DNA from: Clostridia bacterium
GTDB taxonomy: Bacteria > Bacillota_A > Clostridia > Christensenellales > Aristaeellaceae
Length of the DNA stretch: 40,327 nt
NCBI GenBank assembly: GCA_017938645.1
Contig: JAGBBE010000069.1
Location: 1 to 40,327 of the forward strand
Direction of reading: 5' to 3'
Shown in pieces: positions 18,261-26,454 of the stretch (positions within the stretch are counted from its first letter, which is position 1; the number at the start of each line of letters is the position of its first letter). The notes under the pieces are model-generated. The model was not told where the DNA came from. It ran no database searches and saw only the letters and a list, made by a program, of their open reading frames with translations. A program made the position numbers and the translations under genes.

Positions 18261-19256
18261 TCAGCCCCTTTCCGAGAATCTGATGCGCGGATCAAGCCAC
18301 GCCAGCGCGATATCCGAAAGCAGCGTGCCCACAACCACCAGCACCGCCTGAATCAGCACGATGGTGCCCGCCAGATACATGTCCTGAGATTTGAGCGCCG
18401 TCAGCAGCACAGGACCCTGAATGGCGAGGTTCATCACGATGGCCGAAACCGTGGAGCCGGAGAAGATGGTACGAAGCGAACCGGCCATGCCGGAAACCAC
18501 CGGGTTGAGCGCGGCGCGCAGGCAGTACTTGTAGGTGATGGTCGCCTCGGAGCAGCCCTTGGCACGCGCGGTGAGCGTGTACTGGCGGGCCTGCTCGTCC
18601 AGCATCTGGGCACGCACGGTGCGGATGATGCCGCAGGTGCCGGAGGTGCCGATAACGATCAGCGGAATCAGGCAGCGGCCAAGGAACTCGGGCACATATT
18701 CCCAGCGCATGCCGTTTTGCAGCATTTCGGTGGAGAAAAGACCGAGATATACGTTGCCGGTGGTGATGTATATGTAATACATGATGATAATCGCAAGCAG
18801 GAAGTTGGGCGTGGCTGTGCCGATAAAGCCGACAAACGACAGCACATAGTCGCCCGCGGAATACTGGTGATTGGCGCAGTAGATGCCAATGGGCAGCGAT
18901 ACGCCGTACTGGAACACCAGAATGATGAAGGATACCGCCAGCGTGAGGTACAGGCGGTCCATGATGACGCTCCACACATCGCGTCCGTATTCGAAGGAGT
19001 AGCCGAAGTCGCCTTCGGTGATGATGCCCTTGACCCAGTTGAAGTACTGGACAAACCACGGATCGTCCAGTCCGAACTGGATGCGAAGCCGTTCGATATC
19101 CTCAGGCGTAAAAATTTCGCCTTCTGCGGACATGGCAGCCACATAGGAGGTTACATAGTCGCCCGGAGGCAGCTGAATGATAAAGAAGATTACAAAAGAA
19201 ATGATGATGATGGTCGGGATAAACATCAAAAGACGCTTTCCGATGTATTTCAGCAT
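18261..19256 (-). CDS. OppB/DppB-type ABC transporter permease
   Basis: A 331-aa permease starting MLKYIGKRLLMFIPTIII, the classic OppB N-terminus with its first membrane helix. A periplasm-like loop (about 30-100) includes the common motif FGLDDPWFVQYFNWVKG, followed by five more helices. The coupling loop is near YTLTARAKGCSEATI. The ATG at 19256 is chosen over a TTG at 19289 because it gives the family N-terminus and because the TTG falls in the T-tract of an upstream terminator. It follows the binding-protein gene after a 187-nt gap that holds two hairpins, so its expression probably depends on read-through. Confidence 0.92.
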   Translation of the reverse strand: MLKYIGKRLLMFIPTIIIISFVIFFIIQLPPGDYVTSYVAAMSAEGEIFTPEDIERLRIQFGLDDPWFVQYFNWVKGIITEGDFGYSFEYGRDVWSVIMDRLYLTLAVSFIILVFQYGVSLPIGIYCANHQYSAGDYVLSFVGFIGTATPNFLLAIIIMYYIYITTGNVYLGLFSTEMLQNGMRWEYVPEFLGRCLIPLIVIGTSGTCGIIRTVRAQMLDEQARQYTLTARAKGCSEATITYKYCLRAALNPVVSGMAGSLRTIFSGSTVSAIVMNLAIQGPVLLTALKSQDMYLAGTIVLIQAVLVVVGTLLSDIALAWLDPRIRFSERG

Positions 19257-19285
19257 CCTGTCTCGCACCCTTTCCAGTGCAGTTT

Positions 19286-19331
19286 TCAAAAAGGGCGAGA
19301 GGCAATTCTTTTGTTGAATTACCTCTCGCCC
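19286..19331 (-). terminator. Intercistronic terminator between binding protein and permease genes
   Basis: A 16-bp stem (19293-19308 with 19316-19331, one G-U pair on the minus strand) closes a 7-nt loop and is followed on the minus strand by five T residues. It is a strong intrinsic terminator inside the transport operon. It should allow partial read-through, so that the binding protein is made in excess of the permease. Confidence 0.85.
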
Positions 19332-19381
19332 ACATCCGTCATGCAGTCAGCACGGAACTGTGCCTGAAAGCCTTGGGTGGT

Positions 19382-19407
19382 ACCGGAGGAGACTCAGCTC
19401 CTCCGGT
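19382..19407 (-). other. Stable hairpin just after the binding-protein gene
   Basis: A perfect 10-bp GC-rich stem (19382-19391 with 19398-19407) with a 6-nt loop lies 36 nt after the stop codon. No T-tract follows, so it is more likely to protect the 3' end of the binding-protein mRNA from exonucleases than to terminate. Confidence 0.6.
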
Positions 19408-19443
19408 GATTGTCCGCATCAACCTTGCCGGTCAGGCGGAATG

Positions 19444-21324
19444 TTACTCAGCGATGTACCAGCACTGGCAGTGCGCAATGCCCATATCACGGTAGATGTC
19501 GGACCACACGCCGTCAGCCAGGAAGTTCTGGATGCGGGCGTTGACCGCGTGATAGGTGGCAGAGGCTTCTACGTAAGCGATGGTCCACATGTTGTCCTCG
19601 TGCAGCTTGAGCATCTGCAGAGCGATCTCGGTGCGCTTGGCAGGATCGGAGGTCACGTCCAGTTCCTTCTTGAGCTCGATGAGCTTGAGCAGGTCGCCGG
19701 TCGCGGTGGTCTCGTCCATGGTGCCGTACCAGGCAACGTTGGTGGCGTAGCCGGGAACCATGGAGTTGGGCTTGAGGATGATGGAGATGTCGCCGATGCC
19801 GGTCACGGGGAAGAGCATGACTTCCACAGCGTTGGCCATCAGGTCGTTGTCGATGTTGGAGCGGTCGGAATCCTTGAAGGTGCACTTGATGCCGGCGGCA
19901 CGGAAGTAGGGCTCAAGGATCTTGTAGGTGTCGGCAGCGCCGTTGTCAGCCACGGAAACGATGTTGAGCACGAAGTCGGAACCGTCGGCGAAATCGTAGA
20001 AGCCGTCAGCGCCCATCTTCAGGCCGGCGCCTTCAAACAGGGTCTTGGCCTTTTCGACGTCGTACTCGGTCCACTTGGAGGCCCACTCCTCGCTGTAGCC
20101 CAGAGAACCGGCCTGAGGAGCAGCCTGGCCGCCCTGCAGCCAGCCGTCGGAGTACAGACCGGCGAACTCTTCGCGGTCCACGCAGATGGACATAGCCTGA
20201 CGGAAACCAGGATTGTTGAACAGAGCCTTGAGGTTGGCGTCTTCCACGTTCAGGTTGAAGTGGAGCTGGGTGCCCACGTTGCCCCAGTCGCCGCCGGTCC
20301 ACTCGTAGATGTTGATCTTGGTTTCGCTTTCCAGAATGGTCTGGATGCTTTCCATGGCTACGGTCTGGTAGTCGACGGTGCCGTCGAGCAGGAGCATGAG
20401 CTGCTGGTCAACGTTGGAAACGGTGGTATAGGTGATCTTGTCGATGTAGGGCAGCTGCTGGCCCTGAGCGTCCACCTTCCAGTAGTAGGGGTTGCGGACG
20501 AACTCATAGTACTCGCCCTTGATGTTGTTCTTGCCTTCCTCGGTGGAAAGCACGTAGGGGTTCAGGGTGGGGATGCCCGGGTAGTTCCAGAAGTAGTAGA
20601 GCATTTCCTTGCCCATCTTGCCGCTGTCGGAGAACTCGGTGCCGCAGATTTCCTTGCCGGCAGCCAGAGCTTCGGCTTCCTTGCCTTCGATGACATACTG
20701 AACCAGGTTCTCGAAGACATGCTTGGGGGCATAGTGCCACTTCAGGTCCACGGTCAGGGCTTCCACGAAGTCGTACTTGGGAGTGCCGAAGGTCACGGTG
20801 AAGGTGTAGTCGTCCACCTTTTCAACCACGGCGGGATTGCCGTTGGCATCCTTGTGGCAGTTGCGCACGCCCTTGGAGTCGACCTTGTTGAGGCATACGG
20901 CGTTGTAGAACCACACGCAGTCCTCAGCGGTGAAGGGAGCGCCGTCGGACCACTTCATGCCTTCGCGCAGATAGATGGTGTAGACGGTGGCGTCTTCGTT
21001 GACGTCGTAGCCCTTGGCCACGTTGGGTTCAACGGCGCCGGTGGTGGTGAAGCGGAACAGGCCCTCTTCGATGGGCTTGCCGGCGTCCCAGTTTCCGCCG
21101 CCGGCGGAACGCTTGAGCTCGCCGCCGTAGGTACCGATGGTGAGGTATCCGGCGTCTTCAACCATGGGTTCGGAAGGCAGACGGTCAGCCACGCTGCCGT
21201 AGGTGCCCAGAGCAGTGATGTAGGGGGCTTCGGTGTAGGCGGGAGCCTCGGCCACAGCCGCGGCGGCGCTTACGCACAGGATGGCGGCAAGCGCGAGGGA
21301 GAGCCACTTTTTGACGTTACGCAT
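19444..21324 (-). CDS. Extracellular solute-binding protein, family 5 (peptide/oligosaccharide type)
   Basis: A 626-aa secreted binding protein that delivers substrate to the OppBCDF-type transporter. Residues 1-27 form a signal peptide (KK, then a hydrophobic stretch, with likely cleavage after AVA or AEA). Family landmarks are EGLFRFTTTGAVEPNVAKGY, REGMKWSDGAPFTAEDCVW and RQAMSICVDREEFAGLYSDG. The Cys at 17 is preceded by AIL, which is not a convincing lipobox, so membrane anchoring is unclear. The ATG at 21324 has AGGAGG 6 nt upstream; the upstream in-frame extension contains no signal sequence and overlaps promoter DNA. At 626 aa it is longer than typical OppA (about 540 aa). It is the first gene of the glycan operon. 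A peptide substrate cannot be excluded. Confidence 0.9.
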   Translation of the reverse strand: MRNVKKWLSLALAAILCVSAAAAVAEAPAYTEAPYITALGTYGSVADRLPSEPMVEDAGYLTIGTYGGELKRSAGGGNWDAGKPIEEGLFRFTTTGAVEPNVAKGYDVNEDATVYTIYLREGMKWSDGAPFTAEDCVWFYNAVCLNKVDSKGVRNCHKDANGNPAVVEKVDDYTFTVTFGTPKYDFVEALTVDLKWHYAPKHVFENLVQYVIEGKEAEALAAGKEICGTEFSDSGKMGKEMLYYFWNYPGIPTLNPYVLSTEEGKNNIKGEYYEFVRNPYYWKVDAQGQQLPYIDKITYTTVSNVDQQLMLLLDGTVDYQTVAMESIQTILESETKINIYEWTGGDWGNVGTQLHFNLNVEDANLKALFNNPGFRQAMSICVDREEFAGLYSDGWLQGGQAAPQAGSLGYSEEWASKWTEYDVEKAKTLFEGAGLKMGADGFYDFADGSDFVLNIVSVADNGAADTYKILEPYFRAAGIKCTFKDSDRSNIDNDLMANAVEVMLFPVTGIGDISIILKPNSMVPGYATNVAWYGTMDETTATGDLLKLIELKKELDVTSDPAKRTEIALQMLKLHEDNMWTIAYVEASATYHAVNARIQNFLADGVWSDIYRDMGIAHCQCWYIAE

Positions 21325-21404
21325 ATAACTCCTCCTGAATGTGAAATGGGGTTTGTGTGTTCCAATTGAACCTGTTGTTTCTATATTAGCATATTGTCCG
21401 GCAG

Positions 21405-21433
21405 ATTCTACGCATAAATTGTCTTTTTTTAAA
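21405..21433 (-). promoter_or_regulatory. Candidate promoter of the transport/glycan operon
   Basis: On the minus strand TTTAAA (plus 21428-21433) and TAGAAT (plus 21405-21410) are 17 bp apart. An alternative extended -10 (TGCTAATAT) lies slightly downstream. The 310-bp region between the divergent genes (21325-21634) is AT-rich and contains no other gene. Confidence 0.45.
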
Positions 21434-21569
21434 ACAACACATTGCATATTTTGCTCTTTTTGCTTTGGACGGGACTTTGAAATTTGGGTGATTCTGGGCG
21501 AAAAACAATCAAACGATACCTTTTTGATAACGGGATTCCGCCTGAAAACGCGTGAAATGCAAGGTTTTA

Positions 21570-21598
21570 TTGCAGTGCAGCGTATTGTGTGATACACT
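21570..21598 (+). promoter_or_regulatory. Promoter of the AraC-family regulator
   Basis: TTGCAG (21570-21575) and TACACT (21593-21598) are 17 bp apart, and TGA just before the -10 makes it an extended -10 promoter. The expected start near 21605 gives a leader of about 30 nt with AAAGGAG at 21621. Confidence 0.65.
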
Positions 21599-21634
21599 TC
21601 TTACGATGAAAGGATCCGGGAAAGGAGCAAAGTC

Positions 21635-22537
21635 ATGCTGATTCAGAACCTTGCGCTCTATGAGGATCAGTACTATATTCACGTCAACCGTGAAAACGAT
21701 CTGCTGTTCTATTTCTTCGATTACGATGTGCGTTCTGCGGAAATCAACATGCAGTTTCAGCACTTTCATACCTTTTATGAGCTGTGCATTCTGCTCTGCC
21801 CTCGTGCGACGCATTTTCTCAAAGGCAAGCCGTACGAACTGCAGACCTTTGATATCCTCGGCATTCCGCCGAACGTTCTGCACATGACCCAGTATCCCGA
21901 GGGCGAGCCCTGCAAGAGGCTGATCATTCGTTTCAATCTGCCGCGTAGCGTCCCCGGACTGTCCAACGAATATGAGCAGCTTTTGAGCATCTTTCATCAG
22001 GAAGTGCCGATTTTCCGCTTTGCGCCTGAAATGCGGGGCAGAATCTATCGCAAGCTCAACGATATCTTCCTTTTGGCGCAGAAGACCGATCCCATGCGAG
22101 ATCTGATCATCCATCAGAAGTTCATTGAGTTTCTGATGCTGCTGTTCCTTCATCAGGATCAGAATGAATATGCCGACGAGGCTGAGATGAGTCCCACAGA
22201 AAAGAAGATCTACGCCATCGCCAGCTACATCCACGCCCATTACGCCGAGCCGCTTACGCTGGAATCGCTTGCGCAGCAGTTTTTTATCAGCAGCTGTTAT
22301 CTGTCGCACCAGTTTAAAAACATCACAGGATTTACTCTCACAGACTACATCCAGATGACCAAGGTACGAAACGTACAGTCGCTGCTCATCAACACACGCA
22401 CGCCCATCACTGAAGCGGCGTTGTCCTGCGGATTCACCAGCTTTTCGCAGTTCAACCGCGTGTTTCAGAAGCACATCGGCATGCCTCCGTCGCGGTACCG
22501 CAAGCTCAATCACATGCAGACGTCCGGAGAGGAATGA
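21635..22537 (+). CDS. AraC-family transcriptional regulator
   Basis: A 300-aa regulator with an N-terminal cupin-like ligand domain (HTFYELCILLCPRATHFLKG, then DILGIPPNVLHM) and a C-terminal pair of helix-turn-helix motifs (about 190-295). Typical residues there are LTLESLAQQFFISSCYLSHQFK and PITEAALSCGFTSFSQFNRVFQKHIGMPPSRYR. It is transcribed away from the binding-protein operon and is the only regulator next to it, so it most likely switches that operon in response to a sugar. The ligand and operators are not visible. The ATG has AAAGGAG 7 nt upstream. Confidence 0.92.
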   Translation: MLIQNLALYEDQYYIHVNRENDLLFYFFDYDVRSAEINMQFQHFHTFYELCILLCPRATHFLKGKPYELQTFDILGIPPNVLHMTQYPEGEPCKRLIIRFNLPRSVPGLSNEYEQLLSIFHQEVPIFRFAPEMRGRIYRKLNDIFLLAQKTDPMRDLIIHQKFIEFLMLLFLHQDQNEYADEAEMSPTEKKIYAIASYIHAHYAEPLTLESLAQQFFISSCYLSHQFKNITGFTLTDYIQMTKVRNVQSLLINTRTPITEAALSCGFTSFSQFNRVFQKHIGMPPSRYRKLNHMQTSGEE

Positions 22538-22556
22538 GCAGAGACGCTTTTTATCG

Positions 22557-22585
22557 TTGTGTGATGGGACGGGTTGTGTTATAAT
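22557..22585 (+). promoter_or_regulatory. Promoter of the phosphatase-like gene
   Basis: TTGTGT (22557-22562) and a perfect TATAAT (22580-22585) are 17 bp apart, with TG at the extended -10 position. Downstream, TGTCGA (22591) and the 8-bp palindrome TGTCGACA (22609-22616) lie in the leader and could form a 6-bp stem or an operator; no regulator is recognised. Confidence 0.7.
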
Positions 22586-22647
22586 GTAATTGTCGATTTT
22601 TGGCTTTTTGTCGACATTATGACAAGGATTGCAAGAAGGGGATAGGA

Positions 22648-24072
22648 ATGAAGAACGGTCTGTTCATGGAAGATGGCAAGCTTGTGTACTATGCCAACGA
22701 TCTGCCCAAACATGCCGGCGTAGTTCAGGTGGGAGAGGATATTTATTACATCGGCTCCCACGGTCTTGCCGTTAAAGGCAGGCATGTGGTTCGTACGGCA
22801 ATGTCCAACGGCATTCTCAAGCACGGAACCTACACCTTCGGCGAGGATTACAGACTGGTCGAGGGTTCCTATATTCCGCCGGAGAAGGTCAGAAGGAAAA
22901 GCAAGAAGAAAAAGCAGGGATTGAAGAAGCTGCTGAAAAATAAAAAGCTTCGGATTTGGGTGCCGGTGGCGTTGCTGGCGGTATTCCTGCTGAGCCTGAT
23001 TGCTATGGATGAAAGTTTGCTCCACAGGTCTCCTGTACAGAACGGAGATGTGGCGGCAGATCCTAAAGCTCCAGTGAGCAGCGAGTATCGGCCGCCCATT
23101 TCGCTTCCCACCTTTGATGAAGAAGTGCTTCTGTGTTCCGAGGCGGCTCAAAGGGTATACGAGGGCGAATTGACCATGGCCGATGTCTACAAGACGGGCG
23201 ATCCCTATCGCAGCCTGGCATTTCAGTATAATCTGCAGGGGCAGGACGGTCTTTTGATCCTGAGCGAAAATCAGAAGCTGAGCGGCGGGGAAGAATATAT
23301 TCTTCCCAAGGACAACACAGTGTTGGTTATTGATAATTTGAAAACAGACACCGACTATTACTATAAAGTAAAAGTTGGGCAACAGGATTACGTTGGAAGT
23401 TTTCATACGGCGAAATCGACGAGATATGTTTATATTCCCGGCGCGAAGAATACGCGTGATATCGGAGGATATAAGACGCTGGACGGAAAGAAAGTAAAGC
23501 AGGGACTTTTGATCCGTGGAACAGAAATTGATGGAATTGAATCGTCATATATTCTTCCTTCCAGCGAAGTAGAGAATGTTCAGAATACGTTTTCATTTGT
23601 GTATGATATGGACTTGAGATCATCTGGGTTGCTTGGCGATTCATCTGCTGCGTATCGCTCATATTTGGGAGAGAACGTTGGACATGAGTTTTACGGTGCT
23701 CCACAATATGGCCAGATATTCAATGCGGTCTTTCAAGCCAATCTGCGTCGTATTTTTTCTGCTTTGGCGGATGCGGAAAAATATCCAATGTATCTCCATT
23801 GCACATGGGGAAGGGATCGTACAGGAACGATCGTATACCTTTTGCAGGGCTTGCTGAATATGTCGGAAGAGGATATGAAAAGAGAATTTACTTTGTCTGG
23901 CTTCCTGCATACAGATCTGATTGAACCTACCTATCTGGACGCAATTGATGCCGGTCTTCAGCCCTACGATGGAAACACCCTTCAGGAGAAGATTGTCACC
24001 TTCCTGACCACTGTGGTTGGAGTGACAGATGAAGAAATCGCCTCTATCCGGAGAATTTTCCTGGAGGATTAA
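22648..24072 (+). CDS. Membrane-anchored tyrosine-phosphatase-like protein
   Basis: A 474-aa protein. The domains in order are: residues 1-75, a repeat-like segment (GLFMEDGKLVYYANDLPKHAG, VGEDIYYIGSHGLAVKG) reminiscent of cell-wall/glucan-binding repeats; 81-102, a very basic stretch; 103-120, one membrane helix; about 195-255, a fibronectin-III-like beta domain; and 260-474, a protein-tyrosine-phosphatase domain of the bacterial DSP/PTP3 type. The signature HCTWGRDRTG gives catalytic Cys385 and Arg391, and NTRDIGGYKTLDG is the usual N-terminal motif of this family. The positive-inside rule puts the basic segment and the repeat-like part in the cytoplasm and the phosphatase outside. The ATG at 22648 has AAGGGG upstream. 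The middle of the gene (about 23330-23760) is more AT-rich than its surroundings. Substrates are unknown. Confidence 0.82.
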   Translation: MKNGLFMEDGKLVYYANDLPKHAGVVQVGEDIYYIGSHGLAVKGRHVVRTAMSNGILKHGTYTFGEDYRLVEGSYIPPEKVRRKSKKKKQGLKKLLKNKKLRIWVPVALLAVFLLSLIAMDESLLHRSPVQNGDVAADPKAPVSSEYRPPISLPTFDEEVLLCSEAAQRVYEGELTMADVYKTGDPYRSLAFQYNLQGQDGLLILSENQKLSGGEEYILPKDNTVLVIDNLKTDTDYYYKVKVGQQDYVGSFHTAKSTRYVYIPGAKNTRDIGGYKTLDGKKVKQGLLIRGTEIDGIESSYILPSSEVENVQNTFSFVYDMDLRSSGLLGDSSAAYRSYLGENVGHEFYGAPQYGQIFNAVFQANLRRIFSALADAEKYPMYLHCTWGRDRTGTIVYLLQGLLNMSEEDMKREFTLSGFLHTDLIEPTYLDAIDAGLQPYDGNTLQEKIVTFLTTVVGVTDEEIASIRRIFLED

Positions 24073-24079
24073 AAATCAT

Positions 24080-24113
24080 ACGAGCCTTTCCATGGTAGAG
24101 AGGCTCGTTTTTT
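24080..24113 (+). terminator. Terminator after the phosphatase-like gene
   Basis: An 8-bp stem (24080-24087 with 24101-24108) with a 13-nt loop is followed by a run of T residues to 24113. A-rich sequence on its other side may let it also stop the convergent operon. Confidence 0.8.
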
Positions 24114-24120
24114 GCAGCAT

Positions 24121-24498
24121 TTATTTCATCAGCTCCTCCGTCAGCCGCAGAATCTCCGGCGTGATGCGTTCGCGTTCCTTCTTGAGAACATGAACATAGC
24201 GCGGGTAGGCCAGGGCGATGAACGCCATTCCGGCCAGACCGCATACGATGCCCGGAATAAACCATACGCCGCCCCAGACCATGCAGCAGCTCATACCCAG
24301 ACCGAGAACCAGCGTTCCGGTCACACCGGGGATGATGGCCTGCATGGTGGCCTTTTGTGTGACCGATGCATCCAGCCGCTGAAGACGTTCGAGCTTGCTT
24401 TCTTCTTTAGGTGCATATCGACTGCGGATTTCGCGGATTTTTGCCTGATCTTTGGCTGAATAGGTGTATTGGAAAGAGTCGTTGCGATTGTGATCCAT
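24121..24498 (-). CDS. Small membrane protein, conserved in Clostridia, unknown function
   Basis: A 125-aa protein with a soluble charged N-terminus (NRNDSFQYTYSAKDQAKI), two hydrophobic segments (about 54-73 and 76-96) and a basic C-terminal helix ending ERERITPEILRLTEELMK. I recall very similar proteins in many clostridial genomes, sometimes carrying a doubtful 'dihydropteridine reductase' label that nothing here supports. It is the last gene of a four-gene operon with a two-component system, 16 nt after the preceding gene, and has GAGG upstream. Confidence 0.7.
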   Translation of the reverse strand: MDHNRNDSFQYTYSAKDQAKIREIRSRYAPKEESKLERLQRLDASVTQKATMQAIIPGVTGTLVLGLGMSCCMVWGGVWFIPGIVCGLAGMAFIALAYPRYVHVLKKERERITPEILRLTEELMK

Positions 24499-24514
24499 TG
24501 CAGAAACCTCGTGT

Positions 24515-25399
24515 TTAATGTAGTGAGTGTTTTTTCAGCCGCCTGAGCGTGCGGGTTGCGTTGATGATCATGTACAGGGCGATTCCGTGTACTACAAGGA
24601 TGACGGCTGTGCCGGTCAGGCCAAGCATAATCTGCCGGAAGCTTTCGCTGCTGTCGGTGCCAAAAGCGGTGAGCAGGGCGTTTTCCAGCGTCAGCATGGA
24701 TACGGCGGCAGAGGCGAGGGAGATGTCTTTGCTGGCTGCATAGGCCGGACTTTGGCTTCGGCGGTTCCGAATGGCGCCGATGATGGCCAGTGTGAGGGAC
24801 GCGAAAGTGTAGGCAGCCATAGCGATGGTGGTGATTTCATGATGCGGGAAAACGCGGATGCGGAAGACAAAGTAGAGCGTGAATACGGCCAGCGTCAGGG
24901 TCATTGCCAGAAGGCAGATGCCGCACAGTCGATATCTGCGCCATTCGAGTTCGGCGTTTTCGCCGGGAGTGTGATGCGCCGTGCATCGGGCCAGCGTAAG
25001 CCTCATCACAGCCAGCAGCAGGTAATAACCTGCCATTGAATAGAACCATGCCGAGTGATGCTTCAGCCCCAGGTAGAATTGAAACAGCGCATAGGCCGCA
25101 TTCATGGTCAGGGAACTGAGCAGGGTGATGTTCATGCGCAGCTGAAGATCGCTCCGGTATCGCAGGTAGTACGGGTTTTGCTCACGGAAGCGAGCCAGCA
25201 GCCTGATTATGGCAGGCAACCGGACGCACACAAGCACCAGTGCGCAAAAAGAAAGAACATAGGATACAATGCTCAGAATGTCCGTGGCTTCAAATGCAAG
25301 AGCACTGTAAATCAGCAGTCCGAATGAAATGACCGAAAACAGAACCACCAGCGCAGGATGAGGAAACAGAACCTTTTTTGCGCTTTTCTTCCAGCTCAT
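24515..25399 (-). CDS. Polytopic membrane protein linked to a two-component system
   Basis: A 294-aa protein with about eight hydrophobic segments and no catalytic motif that I recognise. It starts at an ATGA overlap with the histidine kinase stop codon. Its AGGAGG ribosome site is embedded in the last codons of the kinase gene (the two Arg codons), 5 nt before the start, so it is tightly coupled to kinase translation. Function is unknown; a sensor partner or the target of the two-component system are both reasonable. Confidence 0.72.
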   Translation of the reverse strand: MSWKKSAKKVLFPHPALVVLFSVISFGLLIYSALAFEATDILSIVSYVLSFCALVLVCVRLPAIIRLLARFREQNPYYLRYRSDLQLRMNITLLSSLTMNAAYALFQFYLGLKHHSAWFYSMAGYYLLLAVMRLTLARCTAHHTPGENAELEWRRYRLCGICLLAMTLTLAVFTLYFVFRIRVFPHHEITTIAMAAYTFASLTLAIIGAIRNRRSQSPAYAASKDISLASAAVSMLTLENALLTAFGTDSSESFRQIMLGLTGTAVILVVHGIALYMIINATRTLRRLKKHSLH

Positions 25400-26454
25400 G
25401 AGTCCCTCCTGAGTTTTACAGTGAATGCGCTTCCTTTCCCTACGGTACTTTCCACGCTGATGTCTCCGTGCACAATGTCCATCACACGCCGGACAAGTGC
25501 AAGACCCAGACCGTTTCCGTGGGTGGCGTGCGAGCGGTCACCTTGATAAAATTTCTCAAAAATATGCGCGCCGGTTTCGGCGGACATGCCGCAGCCGGTG
25601 TCTTCCACACGTATGATGGCATAATGATCTGATTCTCTCATGGAGAGACTCACCCTGCCGCCGGATGGAGTGAATTTGAAAGCGTTGGAGAGAAGATTGT
25701 TCCATACCAGCCCGAGCAGCTCGCGGTCGGCGCTGATCATCACGTCCTCGGCAATGTCGGTTTCGATGGCAATGTCGTCCCGCTCCCAAAGGCTTTCAAA
25801 CTGCAAAAGCGCTTCGCACAGCTGTTCGCCAAGATTGTAGCGTTCAGCATGGGGATAGATCTGCTGGTTTTCCAGCTTGTTGAGCCGGAGAATGTTGCTC
25901 ATCATATCCGACAGTCTGCGCGCGCCGTCGGCCACGCCGCGGGCATATTCCACGCGCTTTGTGTCGGGCAGTTCGGAATTCTGCAGAAGTGTGGCATAGT
26001 TCTGAATAGCCGCAAGAGGTGTTTTCATCTCGTGGGAGACGTTGGAAATAAAGTCCGTACGCAGGGTTTCCACGCCTGAAAGCTCCTCGGCCATGCGGTT
26101 GAAGCAATCTGTGAGCTCGGCAAAATGTTCGTCAAGGATCATCGTGCCGGGCCGCTCGACTCTTGCGGAAAAATCTCCGGCCACAATCCGCCGGGCGGCA
26201 TCTGCAATCCGGCGGATAACGCGCTCCACTGTCAGCTTCCGCCGTGCGAAGTCAAACAGTGCACACAGCATGCTGAGCACAGCCACGTTGAGAAAGGTCA
26301 GCTTGGCGGCGGCAGAGAGATTTGCATCCGTGAGCGTTACGCCGAGTTCGGCAATCAGGGCCCGGGTGAACAGCGTGATACAGCAGGTTGTCAGAAAAGC
26401 AACCATCAGAAAAAAGATCAGGTAGTTGTTCACACCGCGCAAAATCCGTTTCAT
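25396..26454 (-). CDS. Membrane sensor histidine kinase
   Basis: A 352-aa kinase with two membrane helices (about 11-33 and 50-70) flanking a very short external loop. A HAMP-like linker (75-128), a dimerisation/phosphoacceptor domain with His141 in FISNVSHEMKTPLA, and an ATPase domain with WNNLLSNAFKFTP, EDTGCGM and GNGLGLALVRRVMD follow. With almost no external domain it may sense through the membrane or through a partner such as the downstream polytopic protein. The start is the ATG at 26454, overlapping the regulator stop codon (ATGA); a longer in-frame start is not needed. Confidence 0.93.
   Translation of the reverse strand: MKRILRGVNNYLIFFLMVAFLTTCCITLFTRALIAELGVTLTDANLSAAAKLTFLNVAVLSMLCALFDFARRKLTVERVIRRIADAARRIVAGDFSARVERPGTMILDEHFAELTDCFNRMAEELSGVETLRTDFISNVSHEMKTPLAAIQNYATLLQNSELPDTKRVEYARGVADGARRLSDMMSNILRLNKLENQQIYPHAERYNLGEQLCEALLQFESLWERDDIAIETDIAEDVMISADRELLGLVWNNLLSNAFKFTPSGGRVSLSMRESDHYAIIRVEDTGCGMSAETGAHIFEKFYQGDRSHATHGNGLGLALVRRVMDIVHGDISVESTVGKGSAFTVKLRRDS

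Noticed and set aside
16138..21369. Long plus-strand open frames opposite the transporter genes
   Set aside because: They are antisense to clear ABC transporter genes, with low-complexity composition and no supporting starts.
21543..21556. Catabolite-response (cre)-like TGAAAACGCGTGAA upstream of the AraC promoter
   Set aside because: Two mismatches in the right half against TGWAARCGNTWNCW; not strong enough to call as CcpA control.
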